Assembly: GCA_016873395.1 (NCBI GenBank) | Contig: VGXG01000006.1 | Location: forward strand, 1 to 64,000 | Origin: Nitrospira sp. | Lineage (GTDB): Bacteria > Nitrospirota > Nitrospiria > Nitrospirales > Nitrospiraceae | DNA: 64,000 nt | Reading direction: 5' to 3' | In this document: positions 16,530-24,707 of the stretch, one piece after another | How positions within the stretch are numbered: the stretch's first letter is position 1 | Layout: each line of letters opens with the position of its first letter | Notes under the pieces: model-generated | Databases searched by the model: none | Told to the model about the DNA's origin: nothing | What the model saw: the letters and a program-made list of their open reading frames with translations, nothing else | Translations under genes and position numbers: made by a program

Positions 16530-16787
16530 TCACGCGGATGGAGAAGGCTCATCCGCTTCTTCATCATCGAAGGTATAGGCGCGCAATCGCTTCTTCCCGT
16601 CCTTGTCTTGGATGAGAACTTCAACTTTCCGCTCTGCATCATCCAACATCTTGAGGCAGGTCTTGGACAGTTTGACGCCTTCCTCGAAGATCTTCAGCGA
16701 CTGATCCAGCGGCAGGTCTCCCTTTTCCAGCTCGGATACGATGGTCTCCAGCCTGGCCATCGCTTCTTCAAATTTCAACACGGCCAC
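16530..16787 (-). CDS. xseB: exodeoxyribonuclease VII small subunit
   Basis: 85 residues with the XseB signature FEEAMARLETIVSELEKGDL and SLKIFEEGVKLSKTC, a two-helix coiled coil. Known role: several XseB copies assemble with XseA to form exonuclease VII, which degrades single-stranded DNA from both ends. It lies downstream of xseA on the same strand, separated by a ~200-nt spacer that contains an R8 hairpin element, and is followed by tlyA. Confidence 0.92.
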   Translation of the reverse strand: MAVLKFEEAMARLETIVSELEKGDLPLDQSLKIFEEGVKLSKTCLKMLDDAERKVEVLIQDKDGKKRLRAYTFDDEEADEPSPSA

Positions 16788-16856
16788 CGACGTGCCTCCT
16801 GATGTCCGATGAGGGTGCCATTATACCGTGGCAGCAAGCAGGGTCAAGCTTTTGCC

Positions 16857-16993
16857 CCGCATTATTCATGAACGCTTCTGCTGGGCACCCATTGCTCCAA
16901 GATTGCAATGGGTGCAACGTGACGCGGCCCCGGGTACCCGTTGCTCTTTCACTGCAACGGGTGGAACGCGACGAACCGTCATGAATAATGCGG
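16857..16993. mobile_element. R8 MITE-like element with 15-bp terminal inverted repeats
   Basis: CCGCATTATTCATGA at 16857-16871 and TCATGAATAATGCGG at 16979-16993 are perfect inverted repeats bounding a 137-bp element. Inside are two hairpins, one on ACCCATTGC...GCAATGGGT (16888-16914) and one on ACCCGTTGC...GCAACGGGT (16936-16961). It abuts the xseA stop codon and has no coding capacity. Related hairpins occur at 52744-52876 and, degenerate, near 31871-31915. Confidence 0.7.
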
Positions 16994-16994
16994 T

Positions 16995-18350
16995 TCACCG
17001 TTCCGGCAACACGTCCCGGACCCTGCACAGAAGCTGGCCTTCCGCCAGCCGCGCGCGCACGTCCGTGCCCACGGTCACATCCCCCGCCCGCCGCACCACA
17101 GCCCCTTCCGGCACGGTCTGCAGGATGCTGTACCCACGCGCCAGGATCGCCAGGGGGCTCAAGCTGTCCAGCGTCGCCACGAGCGACCGGACCGCCTGGC
17201 GTCGAAAAGACAGAACCGAGTGGGCGCTTTGCCCGATGCGCTTGACCAGTTGCGGAACCAGCGCCGCGGCGCCCCTGATTCGCGATAGGGGGCTGGACAG
17301 TCGCAGATCATGCCCGGCGGCCATGACCCGCTGCCGAACGACCGAGAGCGAGTGGCGCAGGGACCAGCCAATGCTACCCACCAGTTCGTCCAGTCGCTGC
17401 GCATGCCCCTGAATCGGCAGCATCTGAACCGACAGGGTTTCATCCATCCTTTCCACCCGGTGCCGGAGGAGCGCCAGGTGCATGGTCAGCCCTCGCTCCT
17501 GGCGAGCCCTGAGATCCCCGACGGTCCGTACCAATTCGTCGAGCACCGGGGCGACCGCCTCGGCCGCCGCCGACGGAGTCGGGGCCCGGTAGTCCGCGGC
17601 AAAGTCCGCCAACGTGTAGTCGATCTCGTGGCCTACCGCCGACACCACCGGCACCGGTGAGGCGGCGATCGCACGCACGACCACTTCCTCGTTGAAGCAC
17701 CAGAGATCCTCCAGCGACCCGCCTCCCCGGCCGACGATCATGACATCCACCTTGCCGGATGAGCCGAGCAAGCGGATCGCCTTCGCGATCTGCAGCGCCG
17801 CGCCTTCTCCCTGGACCGGCACCGGACAGATCAGCACGTCGAGGGAGGGGCAGCGCCGTCCCAGCACCACCAGCATGTCGTGGAGAGCCGCACCGGACAG
17901 AGAGGTCACGATGCCGACCCGTTGCGGCAGGAAGGGCAAGGGCCTCTTGCGGGACTCGTCGAAGAGGCCCTCTCGGGCCAGCTTCTCCTTCAACTGTTCC
18001 AGAGCAAGCTGGAGGGCACCAACCCCTTTGGGCTCCACATAGTCCAGCACCGCCTGGTACTCGCCCCTGGGCTCATAGACGGTCAGGCGCCCGCGGACGA
18101 TGACTTGAAACCCTTCCCGCAGGGAAAACCGGAGACGTTGCGCGCCGGGACGGAACAGCACAACCCTGAGCTGACTGGCCTGGTCCTTGAGGGTAAAGTA
18201 GAGGTGGCCGGAGGAGGGGGTTCTGAGATTGGAGACCTCGCCCTCAATCCAGAGGTCGGGGAACGCCCGCTCGAGCCGGTCCCGCACAAGCGTGGTAATC
18301 TCGCTGACGGTGAGAATTCGGCGGGGCTGGGCGTCCCCGTCTCTCGTCAT
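16995..18350 (-). CDS. xseA: exodeoxyribonuclease VII large subunit
   Basis: 451 residues. N-terminal OB-fold (ILTVSEITTLVRD, LWIEGEVSNLRTPSSGHLYF), catalytic central domain (PQRVGIVTSLSGAALHDML, IVGRGGGSLEDLWCFNEE, SAVGHEIDYTLADFAADYRA in parts), then a long coiled coil and a C-terminal LAILARGYSI segment. Works with XseB in the cytoplasm. I start at ATG 18350; an in-frame ATG at 18368 lies in a palindromic GTGACGCGTCAC sequence and would add six residues. Confidence 0.92.
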   Translation of the reverse strand: MTRDGDAQPRRILTVSEITTLVRDRLERAFPDLWIEGEVSNLRTPSSGHLYFTLKDQASQLRVVLFRPGAQRLRFSLREGFQVIVRGRLTVYEPRGEYQAVLDYVEPKGVGALQLALEQLKEKLAREGLFDESRKRPLPFLPQRVGIVTSLSGAALHDMLVVLGRRCPSLDVLICPVPVQGEGAALQIAKAIRLLGSSGKVDVMIVGRGGGSLEDLWCFNEEVVVRAIAASPVPVVSAVGHEIDYTLADFAADYRAPTPSAAAEAVAPVLDELVRTVGDLRARQERGLTMHLALLRHRVERMDETLSVQMLPIQGHAQRLDELVGSIGWSLRHSLSVVRQRVMAAGHDLRLSSPLSRIRGAAALVPQLVKRIGQSAHSVLSFRRQAVRSLVATLDSLSPLAILARGYSILQTVPEGAVVRRAGDVTVGTDVRARLAEGQLLCRVRDVLPER

Positions 18351-18400
18351 CCGTGACGCGTCACGCATTACGTGTCAATAAAGGCGTCTGAGACAGGACA

Positions 18401-19183
18401 CTAGTCCGGGATTCGAAGGCGCTGGATACTGACCGCCTTGCCTAGTGTGCCGTCCAGCTCGATCAGGACGGCGCTCAAGACCGCCGGGCCCGAGGCCACC
18501 TCGAAGCGGCGCGGCATTTGCGTCAAAAACTTCTCGATGGCCAGTTCCTTCTTGATGCCGATCACCGAGTGCACGGGGCCGGTCATGCCGATGTCGGTCA
18601 AGTACGCGGTGCCCTTGGGTAGGATCTGTTCATCGGCGGTCTGGACGTGCGTGTGGGTGCCGACGACCGCCGTGACCTCTCCGTCCAAGAAGTGCCCCAT
18701 CGCCATCTTCTCCGAGGTGGCTTCCCCGTGCATATCGACAATGATCGCGCGGGTCTCCTGCTTGAGACGCGCCACCTCCCGCCTGGCGACCTGAAAGGGA
18801 CAATCCACCTGGGCCGGCATGTATACGCGCCCCATAAGCTGCAGCACGCCGAGTTTGTCCCCTCCCGCAGTCTCCACCACGATGCTGCCGCTGCCCGGCA
18901 CCCCTTCCGGATAGTTAGCCGGGCGCAAGAGGCGCGGCTCGTGGCGGAAAAAGTCCACCGCCTCCTTCTTGTCCCACGCATGGTTGCCGGTCGTGATCAC
19001 CGACAGCCCCAACTCGAACAGCTCCTGCGCCAATTCCGGCGTGATCCCGAACCCCGCCGCGGCGTTTTCACCGTTGCCGAAGACCAGGTCCACCGCATGC
19101 TGGGCGACCACCTTGTGCAGAGTCCTGGCAACAGCCCGGCGGCCCGGCTCTCCCACGATGTCGCCGATGAACAGAACTTTCAT
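18401..19183 (-). CDS. ymdB: YmdB-family metallophosphoesterase
   Basis: 260 residues, the standard length. Metal-binding motifs: FIGDIVGEPGR, FGNGENAAAGFGI, TTGNHAWDKKE, DMHGEATSEK and VGTHTHVQTAD. Characterised relatives are di-metal phosphodiesterases acting on cyclic nucleotides; the family very often sits next to RNase Y, as it does here (rny is about 105 nt upstream). The start ATG 19183 follows an R5 spacer. Confidence 0.92.
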   Translation of the reverse strand: MKVLFIGDIVGEPGRRAVARTLHKVVAQHAVDLVFGNGENAAAGFGITPELAQELFELGLSVITTGNHAWDKKEAVDFFRHEPRLLRPANYPEGVPGSGSIVVETAGGDKLGVLQLMGRVYMPAQVDCPFQVARREVARLKQETRAIIVDMHGEATSEKMAMGHFLDGEVTAVVGTHTHVQTADEQILPKGTAYLTDIGMTGPVHSVIGIKKELAIEKFLTQMPRRFEVASGPAVLSAVLIELDGTLGKAVSIQRLRIPD

Positions 19184-19189
19184 GGCAAG

Positions 19190-19288
19190 TTAGCAAGCTG
19201 ACAAGTCGCAAGTTGACAAGCTAATAAGGACCCGTTCCTACTTGTTACTTGATTGCTTGTTACTTGATTGCTTGTCACTTGTCGGCTT
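19190..19288. repeat. R5-family CAAGTTGACAAGC word hairpin
   Basis: One arm has GCAAGCTGACAAGTCGCAAG and AGTTGACAAGCTAATAAG; the other has TACTTGTTACTTGATTGC and GCTTGTCACTTGTC. It fills the rny-ymdB spacer. A second R5 copy lies at 31302-31392. Confidence 0.6.
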
Positions 19289-20866
19289 TCACTTTGCGTA
19301 GTCCACGAACCGGCTTTCCCGGATCACCGTCACCTTGATCTGGCCGGGATAGGTCAACTCCTCCTGGATCTTCTTGGCCATCTCCCGCGACATGGTGGCG
19401 GACTCCGCGTCGCTGATCTCATCCTGCCGGACGATCACCCGGATCTCTCGTCCGGCCTGGATCGCGTAGGCCTTCTGCACCCCCTTGAACCCGACGGCCA
19501 GGGATTCCAGTTTCTCCAGCCGCTTGACGTAGGACTCCAGCGCCTCTCGCCTCGCGCCCGGCCTGGCAGCCGACAGGGCTTCCGCCGCCGCCACCAAGAC
19601 CGTTTCCGGGCAGATCGGCTCCACCTGTTCGTGGTGGGCCGCAATCGCGTTCACCACCTTGGGCGACTCTCCGTACCGTTTGGCGAGATCCGCGCCCAGC
19701 ATGGCATGGGGGCCTTCTTCTTCGTGACTCACCGCCTTGCCGATGTCGTGAAGCAGCGCCCCGCGCTTGGCCAGCTTCACATCCAGGCCCAACTCGGACG
19801 CCATGATGCCACAAATATAGGCGGCTTCGCGGGCATGGTAGAGATTGTTCTGTCCGTAACTGGTCCGAAACTTGAGCCGACCCAGAATCTTGACCAGCTC
19901 GGGACTGAAATCCGACAGGCCGACCTCGAAGATGATCTTCTCGGCTTCTTCGACCATCAGCTTATCCAGGTCGGTCTTGACCTTCTCGACGATCTCCTCG
20001 ATCCGCGTGGGATGAATGCGGCCGTCCTGCATGAGCCGCTCCAACGACACCTTGGCGATCTCCCGGCGGAGCGGATCGAACCCCGAAATGATGACGGCCT
20101 CCGGCGTCTCATCGATGATCAGGTCGATACCCGTCGCGGCTTCGATCGCGCGGATATTGCGCCCTTCGCGCCCGATGATGCGTCCCTTCATGCCGTCGTT
20201 GGGAATCTGCACCACTGAGATCGTCGCCTCCGACACATAGTCTCTGGTCACCCGCTGGATGGACCGGGCGATGATCTCCCGCGCCTCGCGCTCGGCGTTT
20301 TCCCTCGCTTCGTCGATGATGCGCTTGGCCAGACCGGCTGCATCCAGCCGGGCCTCGCTCTCGATCTCGCTCAGAAGATGCCGCTTGGCCTCCTCCACCG
20401 TCATGCCGGCCACCCGCTCCAGAGCCTGTCGGTGCTCCCTGACGGCACGATCACAGGCCGTCTCCTTGGCCGCGATGGCCTCTTCGCGCTTGGACAGCGC
20501 TTGCTCGCGTTTTTGCGTCTCCGCTTCGCGCTTCTCAATCGCGCCGACCTTCCGGTCCAGGTTCTCTTCACGCTGGAGCAGCCGCTTCTCCTGCCCGGCC
20601 AGTTCCGACCGTTGCTCCTTCTGCTCCCTCTCAAGGTCAGCTTTCGTCTGAAACAGCAGGCCCTTGGCTTCCAGCTTGGCTTCCTTGACCAGATTCTCCG
20701 CTTCCCGCTCGGCCCCCTGGACGATGTGGTGGGCCTGCTCGTCCGCCTGGATGCGGCTGGCCTCGAGCGCCCGTCGGCGGAGCACCGCAGCGACGCCGAT
20801 CCCCACCAGGGCTCCCAGAACGGCCACGATCACATATGCAGCGATGGTCGTCACAATGGTCCCCAC
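19289..20866 (-). CDS. rny: ribonuclease Y
   Basis: 525 residues. One N-terminal transmembrane helix, a long coiled coil (about 30-200), a KH domain (GRIIGREGRNIRAIE), and an HD domain (LLHDIGKAVSHEEEG) with a C-terminal region (VRQDEISDAESATMSREMAK in part). This membrane-anchored endonuclease initiates mRNA decay in bacteria lacking RNase E. GTG 20866 abuts a GGGG run; the internal GTG at 20854 is an alternative start that would keep the membrane helix. Confidence 0.95.
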   Translation of the reverse strand: MGTIVTTIAAYVIVAVLGALVGIGVAAVLRRRALEASRIQADEQAHHIVQGAEREAENLVKEAKLEAKGLLFQTKADLEREQKEQRSELAGQEKRLLQREENLDRKVGAIEKREAETQKREQALSKREEAIAAKETACDRAVREHRQALERVAGMTVEEAKRHLLSEIESEARLDAAGLAKRIIDEARENAEREAREIIARSIQRVTRDYVSEATISVVQIPNDGMKGRIIGREGRNIRAIEAATGIDLIIDETPEAVIISGFDPLRREIAKVSLERLMQDGRIHPTRIEEIVEKVKTDLDKLMVEEAEKIIFEVGLSDFSPELVKILGRLKFRTSYGQNNLYHAREAAYICGIMASELGLDVKLAKRGALLHDIGKAVSHEEEGPHAMLGADLAKRYGESPKVVNAIAAHHEQVEPICPETVLVAAAEALSAARPGARREALESYVKRLEKLESLAVGFKGVQKAYAIQAGREIRVIVRQDEISDAESATMSREMAKKIQEELTYPGQIKVTVIRESRFVDYAK

Positions 20867-21239
20867 CCCCTTCGGGTTTCTATCCGTCGAACCGGGCGTC
20901 GAACGTTTCAGCCTGGCTCGATCGTTCAGGTAGAATCAGGGACGGCAGCGGGCGGCTGGACGCGGCTAGAGGCTAGATCATCGAAGAGGCGGCGCTAACG
21001 AGAGGCCCGGAAAGGACTCGAACGAACGGTCACTGAACGAGAGAATCGGAGTGGTCAACGGACGATCGCTGGCAGGGGAGGACTCGCTCCTGAGCCACAG
21101 CAACGCTCATTGTCGACTCAAGGCATGATCCGAACGCCCCCTCACCCAACTGGGAAAGACCGCCGGCCTTTCGCTCAACGAGCCTTCTCCGCCTGGCCCG
21201 TTTATTTTAAGTACCGGCCACGCTGCGGTCTCTTTCAGC
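20867..21239 (-). other. long leader region of rny, no gene recognised
   Basis: About 370 nt between the RNA candidate and rny, with no supported ORF. It has several GC-rich inverted segments and reads as a long 5' leader or as the tail of the upstream RNA. Confidence 0.3.
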
Positions 21240-21405
21240 ACCACTCCTCAACCCCTCAGCCAAGTTCCGACAAGAAACAGACCCTTCATCTCGTTCGTCA
21301 CGCTGGGCTGCCCCAGCTTGTCCCGTGCCTCTTGAATTGTCGTCGCCCGAACCGCGCTATCCTTCCTGCCCCCGCTCAGGTTCCCCTGATCGAGTTCGGA
21401 AATAC
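21240..21405 (-). ncRNA. candidate structured RNA (possible 6S RNA) downstream of zapA
   Basis: The zapA-rny spacer is non-coding and structured on the minus strand: TTCCGA near 21399 can close with TCGGAA near 21267; internal helices include CCGAAC/GTTCGG, TCAGG-GGAA-CCTGA and GCTGGG-GCAG-CCCAGC. Position next to zapA is a common site for ssrS (6S RNA) in other bacteria. The primary sequence is not clearly 6S, so the call is tentative. Confidence 0.3.
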
Positions 21406-21434
21406 CGTATCAGATACCTCAAGGCATTGCAAGC

Positions 21435-21731
21435 TCAACGTTTTCTGGCCGGCTGTAGGTGCTCCTCGATGGACTCCATCAGGGAAAGCGCACGCCGCTC
21501 GACGTCCTCCTCTCCCTGTTGCCGACGCTGCTCCGTCTGCAAGAGCTGATGCGCGATGTTGATCGCCGCCAGCACCGCGACCTTCGTCGGAGTAGCCGTC
21601 TTCATCCCCTGGGCCAAATTCTGCATCTGTTCATCCACGTAGGCAGCCACCCGCCTGATGTAATCTTCGTCGGAGTCGCCTTTGATGGTGTATCGCTGGC
21701 CAAAGATCTCGACCTCCGTGGTCTTAGTCAA
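21435..21731 (-). CDS. zapA: cell division protein ZapA
   Basis: 98 residues beginning TEVEIFGQRYTIKGDSDEDY, the DUF710/ZapA signature, then a coiled coil rich in Q/E/R. ZapA binds and bundles FtsZ filaments at the division ring. TTG at 21731 is the start: GGAGG lies 6 nt upstream, supplied by an R7 repeat. Gene order zapB-zapA matches functional pairing. Confidence 0.9.
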   Translation of the reverse strand: MTKTTEVEIFGQRYTIKGDSDEDYIRRVAAYVDEQMQNLAQGMKTATPTKVAVLAAINIAHQLLQTEQRRQQGEEDVERRALSLMESIEEHLQPARKR

Positions 21732-21737
21732 GTGTCA

Positions 21738-21867
21738 CCTCCATACCAAGCTTGCTAGAGAGTGGTCAGTTTTCAGTTATCGGTCTTCAGTCAGGAAACT
21801 GAGAACCGAAAACTGAGGGCTGATAACTTCACCTTTACCGTGAGCGGAGAGTTACTTTGCCTCCAGT
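21738..21867 (-). repeat. R7 cassette in zapB-zapA spacer, interrupted by an R1 hairpin
   Basis: On the minus strand it begins ACTGGAGGCAAAGTAACTC, whose first part encodes the last residues L-E-A-K and TAA stop of zapB, and ends TAGCAAGCTTGGTATGGAGG, the zapA ribosome site. The hairpin loop expected in the middle is replaced by an R1 element at 21764-21834. Confidence 0.7.
21764..21834. repeat. R1-family TCAGTTTTCAG hairpin
   Basis: GTCAGTTTTCAGTTATCGGT faces ACTGAGAACCGAAAACTGAG, an imperfect stem-loop lying inside the R7 cassette between zapB and zapA. Confidence 0.65.
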
Positions 21868-22112
21868 GAAATCTCCTTTGATTCCTCGATACATTCGAGG
21901 GAATCCACTTCACCCAAGACCTTTTCGATCCGTATCCTGATGCCGGCCCGCTCCTCCTTCCATCGCTGGCTCAGCTCATCCTGCCTCACCAGCCGTTCCC
22001 GCGCCGCTCGCAGCTCTTCTTGCAGCGTCGCGTTGGCGCGTTTGAGCTGCTGCACCATCTCAACCAGCCCCCGCACGCGCGTCTCGAGGGCTTCCATCTT
22101 ATCCAGGGCCAT
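21852..22112 (-). CDS. zapB: ZapB-like coiled-coil division protein
   Basis: 86 residues, almost wholly coiled coil: MEALETRVRGLVEMVQQLKR then NATLQEELRAARERL. Size, composition and position upstream of zapA fit ZapB, which links ZapA-FtsZ to the chromosome terminus region in known systems. GGAGAG sits 7 nt before the ATG. The last four codons and stop are shared with the start of the R7 repeat. Confidence 0.75.
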   Translation of the reverse strand: MALDKMEALETRVRGLVEMVQQLKRANATLQEELRAARERLVRQDELSQRWKEERAGIRIRIEKVLGEVDSLECIEESKEISLEAK

Positions 22113-22127
22113 AAAAACTCTCCAGAA

Positions 22128-22212
22128 GCCATCAGCTCTCAGCCTTCAGTCACCAGCTCCATCTGAGAGCCGCATGCTGATAGCCGACAACTTCTTAGCT
22201 GAGAGCTTCTTA
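22128..22212. repeat. R1-family TCAGC hairpin upstream of zapB
   Basis: CATCAGCTCTCAGCCTTCAG words face CTGAGAGCCGCATGCTGATA and AGCTGAGAGC words, an imperfect hairpin between the transglycosylase stop and zapB start. Confidence 0.55.
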
Positions 22213-22220
22213 TAGGAGCT

Positions 22221-24545
22221 TCAACAGACCTTGTCAAGAACGCCGGCCGCGCAGGCGCTGCCGCCCAACCGGTGATACTCGCGATAGCTGCGGAGGACCC
22301 GCTTCACGTATTGGCGGGTCTCCTGATAGGGGATCATTTCGACGAACTCATCCGGTTCTTTGCTCCCGTTTTTTTCAATCCAGCCCGCCACCGCCTGCGG
22401 CCCGGCGTTGTAGGCCGCGACCGCCTGCATGACATTGCCGGAAAACTGCTGGAGCAACTGGTCCAGGTAGCGGACCCCGACCCGGATGTTGGTCTCCTGA
22501 TCGAAGAGCTCATCGCGTCCGACCTCGACGAACCCCTGTTTCTTCGCCACCGCCTGGGCCGTCGCCGGCATGACCTGCATCAGGCCCACCGCTCCCACCC
22601 GCGAGACGGCGCGCGCGTCATACTGGCTCTCCTCGCGAATGATGGCGGCGACGAGATAGGGGTCCACGGCGCCCCCGGCATAGACACGGATCGTCGGCAG
22701 GTAGACGGTCGGATAGGCTATACCCCACAAGGCCCACGGGACCGAGTCGCCTCCCTGTTCCAAACTGTCGCGGAAGTGCACCCGAGCCACGCGGAGGGCA
22801 TGGTAGTAGGCGCCGGCCTCGCTGAGCAGGGCTGAGAGATCAATCAGCGTCGCTCGGTCTTTGGAATAGCGCTCGATCAACCAGGCCAACTCCTTGGCCG
22901 CCTCTTGATCCAGCCCCAGCAGTTTCAGTTCCACGGCCTTTTGATAGTGCAGATCCCGCAGCACCTCTGACCGTCCCTCCGTGGGTGCGGGAGGGGCGTC
23001 CGCGGGGCCCCCTCCTGCTGGGACAGGGGATATGGGCTGATCCGACGGTGCGGCGGCAACGGAAACCGGCAGCAAGTCCGGCAACGGAGTCCGGTTCTGC
23101 GCCAGTTGACAGTAGTAGGTGAAAGGGTATTGCCGACAGAGCTTGAGGTAGATCTCGGCGGCCTGGCGATCTTGTTGACGGTCGAGGGTTCTTGCCAGCC
23201 AGTAGAGGGCTTGCGGCGCAATCTGCCCGTCCTCCTGACCCGCGAGCAACTCCCGGAAGGTCTCGCGGGCTTCAGCCAGATGACCGGTGCGATAGTGTAT
23301 CCAGCCGATGCGCCACAAGGCCTCCGTCCTCTGTCCGTTCCCCTCTCCGTTTCGGGCCACCTGCCGGTACCGGGCAAGCGCCTGATCATACCGACTCTGA
23401 TCTTCCAGCCACAGCCCCCCCAGCATTTGAATCGCAGCCTTCTGTCCATTCGACAGGGACAGGGACGGCAAGGATTGGGGCAGGGCCAGCAATTTCTCCC
23501 CCTCCCCTTGTCTGAGATAGACCCGGGCCAGCCAGACCGCGGCCTCATCCGACTCAGCAAGACGCTCCGAGGCCAGGTCATGGAAGACCTGCCGGGCCTG
23601 TTCGTAGCGTTTCAGGCGAACCAGGGCCGTGCCGAGCTTGAGCCGGACCTCGCTTCGTTTCGGATGGGTCGGCGAGGAAGTCAGAAATTTCTGGAGGGCC
23701 TCCACCGCCTCCTCGTGCAGGGAGAGATTCAGGAACGAGAGGGCCCGACCGAACTGATCATCGGGGGAGGGACGCCAGCTTGCTTCCCCCGCGATCCGCG
23801 CCAGCCGCAAGGAAGCCTCGCGCGCCTCAGGCGCCTGGGGATACCGGACCCAGACCTGCCTGAGCGAGGCGAGCCCCTCCGCCGATCGATTGTCGCGCAG
23901 TTGGCAGTCCGCCAGGTTTATCAGCGCGGCGGGAGCGGAGGGATCTTGCGGCGCACCGGCGATGGCCCGGCCCAGCAGTTCCATCGCCGGCTGACATTGC
24001 TCGGCCTTGTACCAGGCCTCCCCTCCTCGATAGGCCACGCGGTTCACCAGGAGCGTGTCCGGCACCGCCTCCGGGACGTACTCGAACAAGGCCGCGGCCC
24101 GGACTGCCTCGCCTGTCTTCAGCCAGGCGTCCGCCATCCACAGCCGGATATAGTCCTCCAGGACGGGGAAATCCCGTTGCGCGGCTCTCAGGTAAAGAAG
24201 CGCGGCGGCGGGGTCCCGCTCGCTCAGCAGCAGCCCCATCAGCAGGCCGGCGCGCCTGGCCCAGACCGATCCCGCGTACTGTTCTTGGAGTTCTTTCAAC
24301 CGTCCAACGGCGAGCTGCACTGCCTGCACCCGATCCATGCGGCCCAGGCTTCCATTGGCCGGTGGTGTTTGAGTCACCACTGCGCGGAAACAGTCTTCCG
24401 CTGATTCGCAGGCCCCTTCCGCTTGATCAGACAGCGCAGAGGGGGGACCTGAGAGGATGAGGAGTATCGCTAGAAGAGACAGGGCAAGGATGGCTCGCTG
24501 TGGAAACCGCACGGCCGGCAAGCCTTCACTGGTGAATGGGTCCAT
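22221..24545 (-). CDS. Slt-type soluble lytic transglycosylase with TPR repeats
   Basis: 774 residues. N-terminal signal peptide (AILALSLLAILLILSG), then about 550 residues of alpha-helical TPR-like repeats, and a C-terminal SLT domain: IREES with catalytic E639, VGAVGLMQVMPATAQ, RVGVRYLDQLL, AVAAYNAGPQAV. Cleaves peptidoglycan to 1,6-anhydro products in the periplasm. A P/A-rich linker lies near 505-530. ATG 24545 has no clear ribosome site; an in-frame GTG 11 codons later is an alternative. Confidence 0.88.
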   Translation of the reverse strand: MDPFTSEGLPAVRFPQRAILALSLLAILLILSGPPSALSDQAEGACESAEDCFRAVVTQTPPANGSLGRMDRVQAVQLAVGRLKELQEQYAGSVWARRAGLLMGLLLSERDPAAALLYLRAAQRDFPVLEDYIRLWMADAWLKTGEAVRAAALFEYVPEAVPDTLLVNRVAYRGGEAWYKAEQCQPAMELLGRAIAGAPQDPSAPAALINLADCQLRDNRSAEGLASLRQVWVRYPQAPEAREASLRLARIAGEASWRPSPDDQFGRALSFLNLSLHEEAVEALQKFLTSSPTHPKRSEVRLKLGTALVRLKRYEQARQVFHDLASERLAESDEAAVWLARVYLRQGEGEKLLALPQSLPSLSLSNGQKAAIQMLGGLWLEDQSRYDQALARYRQVARNGEGNGQRTEALWRIGWIHYRTGHLAEARETFRELLAGQEDGQIAPQALYWLARTLDRQQDRQAAEIYLKLCRQYPFTYYCQLAQNRTPLPDLLPVSVAAAPSDQPISPVPAGGGPADAPPAPTEGRSEVLRDLHYQKAVELKLLGLDQEAAKELAWLIERYSKDRATLIDLSALLSEAGAYYHALRVARVHFRDSLEQGGDSVPWALWGIAYPTVYLPTIRVYAGGAVDPYLVAAIIREESQYDARAVSRVGAVGLMQVMPATAQAVAKKQGFVEVGRDELFDQETNIRVGVRYLDQLLQQFSGNVMQAVAAYNAGPQAVAGWIEKNGSKEPDEFVEMIPYQETRQYVKRVLRSYREYHRLGGSACAAGVLDKVC

Positions 24546-24591
24546 GCAGTGCGCCCATTATACCACATACCACAGCCGGGCAGTCGCCAGT

Positions 24592-24656
24592 GTTGAGTTG
24601 TCAGTTCTCAGTTGCAACAGAACACTGATGACTGAGCACTGAAAACTGAGAACTCG
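24592..24656. repeat. R1-family GTTGTCAGTTCTCAG hairpin
   Basis: GAGTTGTCAGTTCTCAGTTG faces ACTGAGCACTGAAAACTGAG in the divergent spacer between the transglycosylase and rlmN. Confidence 0.6.
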
Positions 24657-24672
24657 TTTGTGTTACCGCTCC

Positions 24673-24702
24673 TTGTCAGGCTATTTTGCCCTGTGCTAGG
24701 CT
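24673..24702 (+). promoter_or_regulatory. promoter of rlmN, possibly leaderless
   Basis: TTGTCA at 24673-24678, 18-nt spacer, TG-rich extended TAGGCT at 24697-24702, only 5 nt before the proposed ATG 24708. Transcription would start at or beside the A of ATG, and no SD is visible. Confidence 0.4.
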
Positions 24703-24707
24703 CTCGC

